From Locusta migratoria (lineage: Eukaryota; Arthropoda; Insecta; Orthoptera; Acrididae): DNA of 64,000 nt. Position 1 is the stretch's first letter, and every line of letters starts with the position of its first letter. Location of the stretch: positions 755,305,506-755,369,505 of the forward strand of contig CM048745.1 in the NCBI GenBank assembly GCA_026315105.1, read 5' to 3'. This document shows positions 11,770 to 21,532 of this stretch, piece by piece. A program made the translations under genes and the position numbers. The notes under the pieces were generated by a model. It saw only the letters and a program-made list of their open reading frames with translations. It did no database searches and was not told where the DNA came from.

Positions 11770-12074
11770 TATTATCTCAAATCAGGGTGTACATGCAATG
11801 GGACAACTGAGAGATCTGGGAAATACTCAGGAATTTTTTAGAATTCTGGGAATTTTCCTGTTTAAATAATCAGTGTGGGGTGTGCTACTGCAGATTATTA
11901 CTGCAGTAATGAAGCATAAATGGGAGAATAACATGAAAATAAAACATTACTTGAAAAGAAAATTTTCAATTTACAACAAGCTTACCCAAAGTGTCTGCCG
12001 ATTGCATAATGTGTTAAAGTGTTAATTTTATACGAAATCAATTACGTTAATAGTGAGTATGTGCTATGAATGTC

Positions 12075-12088
12075 TGAAAACTCGAACT
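12075..12088. repeat. TSD of PLE palindrome (left)
   Basis: TGAAAACTCGAACT, 14 bp, repeated exactly at 18065-18078. Confidence 0.85.
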
Positions 12089-12196
12089 AAATATTGTTGA
12101 AATGAGATAGAATGGCTGGCCAGTACTTACCATTGTGCTGTACCGCCGATAGTAACACAAAATGAAAAAACAGAAAAAAAGGGACAAAGGGACAAG

Positions 12197-12222
12197 CTTT
12201 CGGAACAGAGTTCCTTCGTCAG
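12197..12222 (-). ncRNA. hammerhead-like motif, left arm of PLE family A
   Basis: Minus-strand copy of the motif described at 17900-17928: CTGACGA, a 5-bp stem with a 3-nt loop, then GAAAGCTT. Sequence is identical to the right arm. Confidence 0.5.
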
Positions 12223-12489
12223 GTGGGAGAGAAAGGAAGAATAAAGGATGGGAATAGAAGGGAAAGGTGGTTCACGACCTAGGTCATGAAGGTGGTGTTT
12301 CGGAAGTGTGGGCGTCAGAGATACTGCATGTATGTACTGAGCCAAGCCAGAGAGGATAAATATAACTAAAAAGGAAAGATCAAGTAGTAAAGAGAAGAGA
12401 AGAGAGTGAAATTAATGATGCTGAGGGGTGTAGGAGGGGCGGGGGGGGGGGGTGTCTAAAACGTTTTTCATAAACAGGGAAATATGGAT

Positions 12490-12490
<1 letters not shown>

Positions 12491-12550
<60 letters not shown>
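12491..12550 (+). repeat. (CA)n microsatellite in PLE 3' region
   Basis: About 29 CA units. The mirror position in the right arm (17591-17634) has only about 21, the largest length difference between the arms. Confidence 0.95.
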
Positions 12551-12552
<2 letters not shown>

Positions 12553-12659
12553 GAGAGATAGAGAGAATGACAGAGAGAGCGAGAGGGCGGTAGAGAGAGA
12601 GAGGGGGGGTACGGAACGGATAATGAATAGGTGAGCTGAGAATGGAGGAAGGGGAGGGG

Positions 12660-15041
12660 TTAGCGTAGATTTAGGCCAGGGGGGTGGCGGGAGGAGAGGA
12701 TATGTTGGAGGGCAAGTTCCCACCTCCGTAGCTCTGAGGGACTGGTGTTGGTTGGTACTATCCAAATGGCACGTGTGGTGTAACACGTGCCAAGGTCCCT
12801 GGAGTTATGCTGGAGGGCATGTTCTGCCACAGGATATTGGGTGTCCCCCAGGCGAACTGTTCGTCTATGCCCATTCATCCGCTCAGCCAATTTGTTGGTA
12901 GTCATACCGACATAAAAGGCTGAACAGTGGACACATGTCAGCTGGTATATGACATGCGTTGTCTCACATGTGGCCCTGCCTTGAATTGGGTAGGTTTTTC
13001 CTGTGGTGGGGCTGGAGTATGTGGTAGTAGGAGGATGCATTGGACAGGTTTTGCAGCGGGATCGGTTGCAGGGGTAGGAACCATTAGGTAGGGAGGGTGG
13101 TTTTGGGATGTTGTAAGGTTGGACAAGGATGTTGCGGAGGTTGGGAGGACGGCGGAAGGCTACTCTGGGTGGTGTGGGAAGAATAGTTTGGAGTGATGGT
13201 CTCATTTCAGGGCATGACTTGAGAAAGTCATAGCCCTGTTTGAGGAATTTGTTGAGGCATTCCAGGCCAGGATGGTACTGGGTGACTAAGGGAGTGCTTC
13301 TGGGTGGTCTGGGGTTAGGAACATTGTTTTTGGAGGGAGAGGAATGGACAGCTCGTGAGATCTGTTTGTGGACGAGGTCTGTAGGGTAGTTGCGGGAGAG
13401 GAAAGCATTGGATAGATTGTTGTTGTAGCTGGTGAGGGATTCGGAACTGGAACAGATACGTTTCCCACGGATGCCCAGGCTGTAGGGAAGGGATCGTTTA
13501 ATATGGAAGGGATGGCAGCTGTCAAAGTGGAGGTACTGTTGTTTGTTAGTGGGTTTAATATGGACTGAGGTGTGGATGTGAGACTCAGCAAGGTGAAGGT
13601 CAACATCAAGGAAGGTGGTTTGAGTTTTGGAGAAGGACCAGGTGAATTTAAGGCTGGAGAAGGAGTTAAGGTCGTGGAGGAAGTTCAGAAGGGTTTCTTC
13701 ACCGTGAGTCCAGACCATAAATATATCATCTATGAATCTATACCAAACCAGGGGAGGCAACTTCTGTGTCTTAAGGAATGCCTCTTCCATGCGACCCATG
13801 AAGAGGTTGGCATAGGAAGGGGCCATCCTGGTACCCATAGCTGTCCCCCTGATTTGTTTGTAGGTCTGGCCCTCAAAGGTGAAGTAATTATTGTTGAGTA
13901 TGAAATTAGCAAGTGTGACAAGGAATGAGGTTTTTGGGAGGCTTTCAGGTGGGCGTTGGGAAAGATAGTGTTCTAGAGCTGATAGACCATGGGTGTGAGG
14001 GATGTTGGTGTACAGGGATGTAGCATCAATGGTGACAAGGAAGCTATCACGTGGGAGGGGCATAGGGATGGATTTGAGGCGTTCCAGAAAGTGGTTTGTA
14101 TCTTTGATATAGGATGGGAGCCTGCAGGTTATAGGTTGGAGGTGTTGGTCTACCAGAGCTGAGACACGTTCTGTTGGAGCTTTGAAACCTGCTACTATGG
14201 GACGGCCAGGATGATTCTCTTTATGGATTTTAGGGAGTAGGTAAAAGGTAGGCATGCGAGGTTCAGGCGGAGAGAGAAGTTCTAAGGAGGCAGTGGTGAG
14301 ACCTTGTAACGGACCTTGGGTTTTAAGAATTTTCTGTAGTTCAGCCTGGACTGAGGGAATGGGGTCATAAGGAATAGGTTTGTAGGTAGAGGTGTCCGAG
14401 AGTTGACGCAGCCCTTCTGCCACATACTCCCCTCGATCAAGTACCACAGTTGTGGAACCCTTGTCCGCTGGGAGAATTACAATGGAGCGGTCCGCTTTCA
14501 GCTCTCGGATGGCTTTGGATTCAGCTGGGTTGATGTTAGGAGTGGTTGGTATGTTGTTCAGGAAGGATTGGGAAGCAATGCTTGATGTGAGGAATTCCTG
14601 GAATGCCTGCAAGGGATGGTTTTGAGGAAGAGCAGGAGGATCTTTTTGGGAGGGAGGTCGGAATTGTTCAAGACAGGGTTCAACAGCGGCTCTGCTGCCT
14701 GGGGGTTGTGACTGGGTGCTGAAGTGGTATTTCCAGTTGAGGTTACGGGTGAATGAGAGGAGATCCTTGACCAGGGCAGTGTGATTAAATTTAGGTGTAG
14801 GACAGAAGGTTAAGCCTTTAGACAGGACAGATATTTCTGGAATGGAGAGGGATTTGGATGAGAGGTTAAGGACTGAATTGGAATTGGTATTGGGTGGTTT
14901 CTGCATGTGGTGACGGTTGTGATAGGTTCTAGGAGGGGTGTGTGCTGGGATTGGAAGATTCAGTAGGGAAGCCAGGCTTGGTTTGTTGGATCCATAATAC
15001 AACAAGCCAACTGTAAACTTGAACTGAATGCCGCACAACAC
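12660..15041 (-). CDS. Penelope-like reverse transcriptase / GIY-YIG endonuclease (left arm)
   Basis: 793 residues, identical to the right-arm protein from residue 46 onward. It carries the PLE RT blocks (ILPADKGSTTVVLD, LLPKIHKENHPGRPI, DATSLYTNIP, GTAMGTRMAPSYANLFM and YRFIDDIFMVW, with the FIDD catalytic pair), then a Cys-rich CNRSRCKTCP and a C-terminal GIY-YIG domain (VIYQLTCVHCSAFYVGMT). The first 20 or so residues (MLCGIQFKFTVG...) are the antisense of the plus copy's N-terminal region in the spacer. The real coding copy is therefore 5' truncated at about 14988 and this ATG is a junction artefact. No internal stop. Confidence 0.85.
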   Translation of the reverse strand: MLCGIQFKFTVGLLYYGSNKPSLASLLNLPIPAHTPPRTYHNRHHMQKPPNTNSNSVLNLSSKSLSIPEISVLSKGLTFCPTPKFNHTALVKDLLSFTRNLNWKYHFSTQSQPPGSRAAVEPCLEQFRPPSQKDPPALPQNHPLQAFQEFLTSSIASQSFLNNIPTTPNINPAESKAIRELKADRSIVILPADKGSTTVVLDRGEYVAEGLRQLSDTSTYKPIPYDPIPSVQAELQKILKTQGPLQGLTTASLELLSPPEPRMPTFYLLPKIHKENHPGRPIVAGFKAPTERVSALVDQHLQPITCRLPSYIKDTNHFLERLKSIPMPLPRDSFLVTIDATSLYTNIPHTHGLSALEHYLSQRPPESLPKTSFLVTLANFILNNNYFTFEGQTYKQIRGTAMGTRMAPSYANLFMGRMEEAFLKTQKLPPLVWYRFIDDIFMVWTHGEETLLNFLHDLNSFSSLKFTWSFSKTQTTFLDVDLHLAESHIHTSVHIKPTNKQQYLHFDSCHPFHIKRSLPYSLGIRGKRICSSSESLTSYNNNLSNAFLSRNYPTDLVHKQISRAVHSSPSKNNVPNPRPPRSTPLVTQYHPGLECLNKFLKQGYDFLKSCPEMRPSLQTILPTPPRVAFRRPPNLRNILVQPYNIPKPPSLPNGSYPCNRSRCKTCPMHPPTTTYSSPTTGKTYPIQGRATCETTHVIYQLTCVHCSAFYVGMTTNKLAERMNGHRRTVRLGDTQYPVAEHALQHNSRDLGTCYTTRAIWIVPTNTSPSELRRWELALQHILSSRHPPGLNLR

Positions 15042-15151
15042 CTTAGAAAACTGTCCAAACTACTGGTCCATCATATCAGAAGTGGTATCCCTCTCCCCAT
15101 AATCCACAACCACCCACCACACCACCACCCTCAAAACCCCCCACTCATTGG
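14989..15151 (+). other. palindrome spacer carrying the unique 5' part of the plus PLE copy
   Basis: The plus reading frame is open from 14967 through to 15234 and encodes a His/Pro-rich stretch after KLELNAAQHLRKLSKLLVHH. It lacks an ATG. This probably is the N-terminal coding or leader region of the plus copy that the truncated minus copy does not have. Confidence 0.6.
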
Positions 15152-15233
15152 CAACAAACCAAGCCTGGCTTCCCTACTGAATCTTCCAATCCCAGCACAC
15201 ACCCCTCCTAGAACCTATCACAACCGTCACCAC

Positions 15234-17480
15234 ATGCAGAAACCACCCAATACCAATTCCAATTCAGTCCTTAACCTCTCATCCAAATCCCTCTCCATTC
15301 CAGAAATATCTGTCCTGTCTAAAGGCTTAACCTTCTGTCCTACACCTAAATTTAATCACACTGCCCTGGTCAAGGATCTCCTCTCATTCACCCGTAACCT
15401 CAACTGGAAATACCACTTCAGCACCCAGTCACAACCCCCAGGCAGCAGAGCCGCTGTTGAACCCTGTCTTGAACAATTCCGACCTCCCTCCCAAAAAGAT
15501 CCTCCTGCTCTTCCTCAAAACCATCCCTTGCAGGCATTCCAGGAATTCCTCACATCAAGCATTGCTTCCCAATCCTTCCTGAACAACATACCAACCACTC
15601 CTAACATCAACCCAGCTGAATCCAAAGCCATCCGAGAGCTGAAAGCGGACCGCTCCATTGTAATTCTCCCAGCGGACAAGGGTTCCACAACTGTGGTACT
15701 TGATCGAGGGGAGTATGTGGCAGAAGGGCTGCGTCAACTCTCGGACACCTCTACCTACAAACCTATTCCTTATGACCCCATTCCCTCAGTCCAGGCTGAA
15801 CTACAGAAAATTCTTAAAACCCAAGGTCCGTTACAAGGTCTCACCACTGCCTCCTTAGAACTTCTCTCTCCGCCTGAACCTCGCATGCCTACCTTTTACC
15901 TACTCCCTAAAATCCATAAAGAGAATCATCCTGGCCGTCCCATAGTAGCAGGTTTCAAAGCTCCAACAGAACGTGTCTCAGCTCTGGTAGACCAACACCT
16001 CCAACCTATAACCTGCAGGCTCCCATCCTATATCAAAGATACAAACCACTTTCTGGAACGCCTCAAATCCATCCCTATGCCCCTCCCACGTGATAGCTTC
16101 CTTGTCACCATTGATGCTACATCCCTGTACACCAACATCCCTCACACCCATGGTCTATCAGCTCTAGAACACTATCTTTCCCAACGCCCACCTGAAAGCC
16201 TCCCAAAAACCTCATTCCTTGTCACACTTGCTAATTTCATACTCAACAATAATTACTTCACCTTTGAGGGCCAGACCTACAAACAAATCAGGGGGACAGC
16301 TATGGGTACCAGGATGGCCCCTTCCTATGCCAACCTCTTCATGGGTCGCATGGAAGAGGCATTCCTTAAGACACAGAAGTTGCCTCCCCTGGTTTGGTAT
16401 AGATTCATAGATGATATATTTATGGTCTGGACTCACGGTGAAGAAACCCTTCTGAACTTCCTCCACGACCTTAACTCCTTCTCCAGCCTTAAATTCACCT
16501 GGTCCTTCTCCAAAACTCAAACCACCTTCCTTGATGTTGACCTTCACCTTGCTGAGTCTCACATCCACACCTCAGTCCATATTAAACCCACTAACAAACA
16601 ACAGTACCTCCACTTTGACAGCTGCCATCCCTTCCATATTAAACGATCCCTTCCCTACAGCCTGGGCATCCGTGGGAAACGTATCTGTTCCAGTTCCGAA
16701 TCCCTCACCAGCTACAACAACAATCTATCCAATGCTTTCCTCTCCCGCAACTACCCTACAGACCTCGTCCACAAACAGATCTCACGAGCTGTCCATTCCT
16801 CTCCCTCCAAAAACAATGTTCCTAACCCCAGACCACCCAGAAGCACTCCCTTAGTCACCCAGTACCATCCTGGCCTGGAATGCCTCAACAAATTCCTCAA
16901 ACAGGGCTATGACTTTCTCAAGTCATGCCCTGAAATGAGACCATCACTCCAAACTATTCTTCCCACACCACCCAGAGTAGCCTTCCGCCGTCCTCCCAAC
17001 CTCCGCAACATCCTTGTCCAACCTTACAACATCCCAAAACCACCCTCCCTACCTAATGGTTCCTACCCCTGCAACCGATCCCGCTGCAAAACCTGTCCAA
17101 TGCATCCTCCTACTACCACATACTCCAGCCCCACCACAGGAAAAACCTACCCAATTCAAGGCAGGGCCACATGTGAGACAACGCATGTCATATACCAGCT
17201 GACATGTGTCCACTGTTCAGCCTTTTATGTCGGTATGACTACCAACAAATTGGCTGAGCGGATGAATGGGCATAGACGAACAGTTCGCCTGGGGGACACC
17301 CAATATCCTGTGGCAGAACATGCCCTCCAGCATAACTCCAGGGACCTTGGCACGTGTTACACCACACGTGCCATTTGGATAGTACCAACCAACACCAGTC
17401 CCTCAGAGCTACGGAGGTGGGAACTTGCCCTCCAACATATCCTCTCCTCCCGCCACCCCCCTGGCCTAAATCTACGCTAA
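15234..17480 (+). CDS. Penelope-like reverse transcriptase / GIY-YIG endonuclease (right arm)
   Basis: 748 residues from the first ATG; the open frame continues upstream to 14967 without another ATG. RT covers about residues 140-440: PADKGS, LPKIHKENHPGRP, motif A with DATSLYTNIP near 290, motif B with GTAMGTRMAPSYANLF near 360, and motif C with YRFIDD near 388. A Cys pair region (CNRSRCKTCP) near 610 precedes the GIY-YIG nuclease at about 650-695, with the Tyr motifs, Arg and NGHRRTV. In PLEs the RT copies the element RNA at a nick made by the GIY-YIG nuclease. All key residues look intact and there are no lesions, so this copy is young. Confidence 0.9.
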   Translation: MQKPPNTNSNSVLNLSSKSLSIPEISVLSKGLTFCPTPKFNHTALVKDLLSFTRNLNWKYHFSTQSQPPGSRAAVEPCLEQFRPPSQKDPPALPQNHPLQAFQEFLTSSIASQSFLNNIPTTPNINPAESKAIRELKADRSIVILPADKGSTTVVLDRGEYVAEGLRQLSDTSTYKPIPYDPIPSVQAELQKILKTQGPLQGLTTASLELLSPPEPRMPTFYLLPKIHKENHPGRPIVAGFKAPTERVSALVDQHLQPITCRLPSYIKDTNHFLERLKSIPMPLPRDSFLVTIDATSLYTNIPHTHGLSALEHYLSQRPPESLPKTSFLVTLANFILNNNYFTFEGQTYKQIRGTAMGTRMAPSYANLFMGRMEEAFLKTQKLPPLVWYRFIDDIFMVWTHGEETLLNFLHDLNSFSSLKFTWSFSKTQTTFLDVDLHLAESHIHTSVHIKPTNKQQYLHFDSCHPFHIKRSLPYSLGIRGKRICSSSESLTSYNNNLSNAFLSRNYPTDLVHKQISRAVHSSPSKNNVPNPRPPRSTPLVTQYHPGLECLNKFLKQGYDFLKSCPEMRPSLQTILPTPPRVAFRRPPNLRNILVQPYNIPKPPSLPNGSYPCNRSRCKTCPMHPPTTTYSSPTTGKTYPIQGRATCETTHVIYQLTCVHCSAFYVGMTTNKLAERMNGHRRTVRLGDTQYPVAEHALQHNSRDLGTCYTTRAIWIVPTNTSPSELRRWELALQHILSSRHPPGLNLR

Positions 17481-17587
17481 CCCCTCCCCTTCCTCCATTC
17501 TCAGCTCACCTATTCATTATCCGTTCCGTACCCCCCCTCTCTCTCTCTACCGCCCTCTCGCTCTCTCTGTCATTCTCTCTATCTCTC

Positions 17588-17590
<3 letters not shown>

Positions 17591-17634
<44 letters not shown>
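17591..17634 (+). repeat. (GT)n microsatellite, right PLE arm
   Basis: About 21 GT units, mirror of the longer (CA)n at 12491-12550. Confidence 0.95.
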
Positions 17635-17636
<2 letters not shown>

Positions 17637-17899
17637 ATCCATATTTCCCTGTTTATGAAAAACGTTTTAGACACCCCCCCCGCCCCTCCTACACCCCTCA
17701 GCATCATTAATTTCACTCTCTTCTCTTCTCTTTACTACTTGATCTTTCCTTTTTAGTTATATTTATCCTCTCTGGCTTGGCTCAGTACATACATGCAGTA
17801 TCTCTGACGCCCACACTTCCGAAACACCACCTTCATGACCTAGGTCGTGAACCACCTTTCCCTTCTATTCCCATCCTTTATTCTTCCTTTCTCTCCCAC

Positions 17900-17928
17900 C
17901 TGACGAAGGAACTCTGTTCCGAAAGCTT
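17900..17928 (+). ncRNA. hammerhead-ribozyme-like core, right arm of PLE family A
   Basis: CTGACGA (fits CUGANGA), then GGAAC-TCT-GTTCC forming a 5-bp stem II, then GAAAGCTT. In GAAAGCUU the AGCU is self-complementary, the very short stem III arrangement known from dimeric PLE hammerheads, with CUU as the cleavage triplet. I see no strong stem I, so activity is uncertain. PLEs are known to carry such motifs in their terminal repeats. Confidence 0.55.
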
Positions 17929-18064
17929 GTCCCTTTGTCCCTTTTTTTCTGTTTTTTCATTTTGTGTTACTATCGGCGGTACAGCACAATGGTAAGTACT
18001 GGCCAGCCATTCTATCTCATTTCAACAATATTTATTATCTCTGAGGAGAATTTTCATCATTAAT

Positions 18065-18078
18065 TGAAAACTCGAACT
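18065..18078. repeat. TSD of PLE palindrome (right)
   Basis: TGAAAACTCGAACT, identical to 12075-12088. Confidence 0.85.
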
Positions 18079-18948
18079 GTTTGACTCCTGTTCAAAACTA
18101 AACATCTTCGTGACACTATTTTGATATATTTAGGGCTCTAAAACCAGCTATATATGCCATTAAAAATTTACAGCATATTTGTGTTTGTTATATCTTAAAA
18201 GAATAACACACACTATAAAAGACAAAGCTTCAAGGTTAGTTTATCACATTTATTTCAATTCTTTAATAGCTAGATTGCAAATTATGCAGTAATAGAGGCA
18301 AAAGTATAATTAACATTTAAAAAATTATGAGACATGAAAGTAGCTAATCAAGAGTTTATAAATAATTACATGTTCTGATTGTACTTAAATTGTTTTATTA
18401 GATTCATGCATAACAATTTAGGCCTACTCTAAAATCATGACACATTCGAAGAACAGCGAAATATTTATGACAAGCAATTAAAGCTGTTCCATTGAGTTCC
18501 AGCGTAACAACATACTCTAGAATCTTTTCATATATTCATACAAAACAGCAAACTATTCTACAAAACAAAATAAATTATAAACATCTGGAAAAAAAATCGA
18601 AATCTATGTGAGCTGCGTTTAAGAATCAGTAATTGTGGGGGAGAATCATCTTTTCATTGGTTGTTTCCACTTGACTAATGTTTGGCCTTTCTTCCCATCA
18701 ATTGTTGTGCCATTATCAATATTACAACTTCTGGGGGGAGGGGGGAGGAAACATTGCTGACATTGTAAGACGCTTGTTTCACTGGGAAGTTATACGCCTA
18801 AAGAATTAATAAATTTTACTGTCCGGTGTATTGTCCCTTATAACAGAAAAAGTGTGATGCCCCTGAAAGTGTAATCACCCCCCAAAATAGTGTAGTTACA
18901 CCTGGGAAAATTTTGGGAATTTTTTGTTTTGGTCACGTATACACCCTG

Positions 18949-20294
18949 CCAATTGTTCTGCTATTTATTAGTACTGACCTTCTGATGGCATTGTCAGATG
19001 ATAAATGGCAGCATCAGCTACAGATGACCTGAGAAGAATGCTCAGATTTTCTGGTTGGTTGGTATTTGGTTTTGGAAGAGACTAAAATACAATCAGTCCC
19101 TTGTTCCAAGTACAGAGATAAAACAATGTGTTAAGCCTCTTCAATCAGATTTTCTCCAAAATTGTTAATATAGGCGTTCAGGTCATGCTCATCTCTGACC
19201 TACTGGTAACTTAGGGACACTAGTAGGAATTCCAGATTGATGACATGTTTATCACCTGTCATTTCACCCACAGTATTGAACTTCCAATTAATATACAGCT
19301 GCAATCACATCATGAATTTCATCTGAAAGTTTACTCACCATTACAGCCCATTGAACAACAAGGTAACCTGGAATGGAACCAGCAGTGCCTGCTGTTACTG
19401 TTACCCTCTCTCCACTCTCACACTGCGGACTGATGTCACTGTGATAACTTCATCAACCCTCTCCTCACCTATATGACTACCATCTATGCACCACTGAACA
19501 TGAAAACTAGCTTTGTGTTCACCTGTCATTTTCTATGAGAAACAGTCCACCTCTGTCCTGCTTTGCAGCCAGTCACAGTGCAGGTAGTCATGTGCACAGG
19601 TACAGAGAGTATTACAACTTTTACTGGCTGTCAGCCCGCCATTGCTCCATACAAGGTTTGACAGAGAAGTAGGGGGGGGGGGTCTCTGTAGGGACTGCCT
19701 GTGACAGTGCTGATCTAGCACAAATTCTCTATCAGCAGCAGTTTTATGTGGAACATCTTGGAAGAGAGAAGTTTTCAAGAGTTCATACGCTTAATGCCAC
19801 TCAGCAGTGTGGACATGAATATTGTTTGTTGTCTGGTGACTAATAAAGTGTTTGTCCTACATAACCACATCATTAGTATTAGTGATTATATCAATCCTAC
19901 AGATATAAATCTCAAAGTTGCAAGAAATTATTCAGAATGTAATGAGTGATGAAAATTTAATTATGATAGTGGTGTAACAAAGAAAAGGCATCCACAGAAA
20001 AATGTGGATTGAGCAAAAGAATGACATTTGAAGCTGTCAAGAAAAAACATTCCCAGGAACAAAATTTGGACCCAAACCATAACTTGTTAGTTAAGAATAT
20101 ATTGTTAATAGGATGGAAATTAAGCAGATGGCAACAGTACAAGTGGCACAATTGTCATTTTTGAGTGAGGAGCTCTTAATTTCACATTGAATAACCCACC
20201 TCCTTGCCTGCATGTTTGTTAGGTTTAATAGACAAGTGACATTTAACTTCCTGTAAACCACACAATACCCAGATAGGTTTTTAATTCCATTTTC
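18949..20294. other. unassigned region
   Basis: No recognisable gene or transposon end. Only short chance frames and a G-run near 19671-19682. Confidence 0.4.
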
Positions 20295-20591
20295 TTAACC
20301 CTCGAGTGGGTGTGTCGTATTTTGTAACGTGAGCGGGTGTGTGGTGTACTTTGTACACATGTAATGAATAGCAGTCATTAGGCTACAAAGGTAAACATTA
20401 TTAGCTAAATTATATATTGTATTTAATTAAACAACATTAAAATCTCAAAGAGCTACAGCAATCACAACATTTATTTCATATCTTGTAGTTTCACAGAATC
20501 TCAGGAATATTGTAGTTTCTCAGGATGAATATATAATATGTTCTTGTATTTTTATATTTTATCAATTATTTCTAGGCTTAAACACATTTAT

Positions 20592-20946
20592 TTCAGCCAA
20601 GATCGCTAGTTTATTTGTTGGTTTTTTAACCGGTTTTGATGAACTATGTCATCATCTTCAGAAACAATTCTTTATAACAATTTCTCCTATTTTCAAAAAC
20701 CTTTGGGGCTCACATAGAATAGTTATTTGTGAAAATGAAATATAAGAAAAAGAACATAGTCAAACGATTAAAAATTTGCATCACCAAAGTGGATCGTCAT
20801 CTGTATTGCACATTTAAAAATTGTGTGTGTTCTTGTCACAGGTAACAAGCCATTGTTATAAAAAAAATTGTTTCTGAAGATGATGACATAGTTCATCGAA
20901 ACTGGTTAAAAAATCCAACAAATGAAATAGCGATCTTGGCTGAAGT
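20592..20946. repeat. short foldback with hammerhead-like motif (third PLE family, ends only)
   Basis: Inverted arms at about 20592-20690 and 20852-20946 begin and end with TTCAGCCAAGATCGCT and its inverse. Each arm has CTGAAGA, a hairpin GATGA...TCATC, then GAAA (plus copy 20874-20901). There is no coding sequence between the arms. The arrangement copies the outward-facing 3' ends of the two coding PLE families in the window. Confidence 0.6.
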
Positions 20947-21084
20947 AAGTATGTTTTATATAAATTTTGATCGTTCGCCATAGGCATAATATGCCACTTA
21001 ACTATAATTATTGTCTGTCAAACGTTTGTTCCACCTGACCCCTCTGGCAACATGTATAGTCCTTACAAACATTTTGTATAACAT

Positions 21085-21087
<3 letters not shown>

Positions 21088-21138
<51 letters not shown>
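21088..21138 (+). repeat. poly(T) run
   Basis: About 51 consecutive T. It could be the poly(A) tail of a minus-strand retroposon, but no retroposon body was identified next to it. Confidence 0.9.
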
Positions 21139-21532
21139 CCCCTGGCCACAGTACGCTCATATTTTATTTAATTCACATGATTCATCCATCCGTATAAAAA
21201 TATCACAGTAGAGACTTGCTGTCCACATTCATCATCTGACTCAATTTCGTCTTCAGAATCTGAATCATGGTCACTTTCTTTTTCTTCCCCAGTGCAGTGA
21301 TCATTTTCTATTACGGTGTTGAAACTTGAATCCTCCTTGAGTGGCCATCCAAGCTCGTTGTTTGTCAGTTTCGATCTTATCCTGCACAGAGTGACAAGTA
21401 CCAGCTGTTATTACATATTACATATTGTTGTGCATTAAAGGCCTTGAAATAAAACTGAAGGAAATATTAGACAATCACATTCATATAACTTAAATTTTCG
21501 GCCATGGCCTTCATCAGAAAATGAAACACATA

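Larger units (their letters stand above)
12089..18064. mobile_element. Penelope-like element pair, head-to-head palindrome (family A)
   Basis: Two copies of one PLE in opposite orientation: a minus arm 12089-14988, a unique 163-bp spacer 14989-15151, a plus arm 15152-18034, and a 30-bp tail 18035-18064 only on the right. Exact 14-bp TSDs flank the whole, so it behaves as one insertion. The arms encode identical protein over 748 residues and differ mainly in dinucleotide and homopolymer lengths. Tandem or inverted partial copies with pLTR-like ends and a short tail are known for PLEs. Confidence 0.9.
11783..18948. mobile_element. hAT-like terminal repeats enclosing the PLE palindrome
   Basis: CAGGGTGTACATG at 11783 and its approximate inverse ending CACCCTG at 18948 resemble hAT-type ends, with TGGGAATTTT-like sub-terminal sequence on both sides. 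Subtracting the PLE insertion leaves about 1.2 kb without coding sequence, i.e. a non-autonomous element. The 8-bp flanks do not match, so the pairing of the two ends is tentative. Confidence 0.4.
20299..21400 (-). mobile_element. piggyBac-like fragment (tentative)
   Basis: TTAA at 20295-20298 is followed by CCCTCGAGTGGG, the kind of CCC...GGG end and TTAA target that piggyBac elements have. At about 21215-21390 the minus strand is open for an acidic peptide (GEEKESDHDSDSEDEIESDDE), similar in character to the acidic N-terminus of piggyBac transposases. The catalytic domain and second end are not found. A PLE foldback and a 51-T run interrupt the span. Confidence 0.4.

Noticed and set aside
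12491..12634. Possible CRISPR-like or satellite array
   Set aside because: Simple dinucleotide repeat without spacers; a eukaryotic microsatellite.
12412..12786. ORF with long Val/Cys and Leu/Ser runs
   Set aside because: It is the translation of the (CA)n microsatellite and purine-rich flank in the PLE 3' region, not a gene.
13286..13928. Several 60-118 residue ORFs antisense or out of frame to the PLE genes
   Set aside because: They appear as exact mirror pairs in both palindrome arms (e.g. 13572-13928 and 16212-16568), as expected for shadows of the RT frame.
21011..21211. ORF with a run of Phe
   Set aside because: Translation of the poly(T) run.
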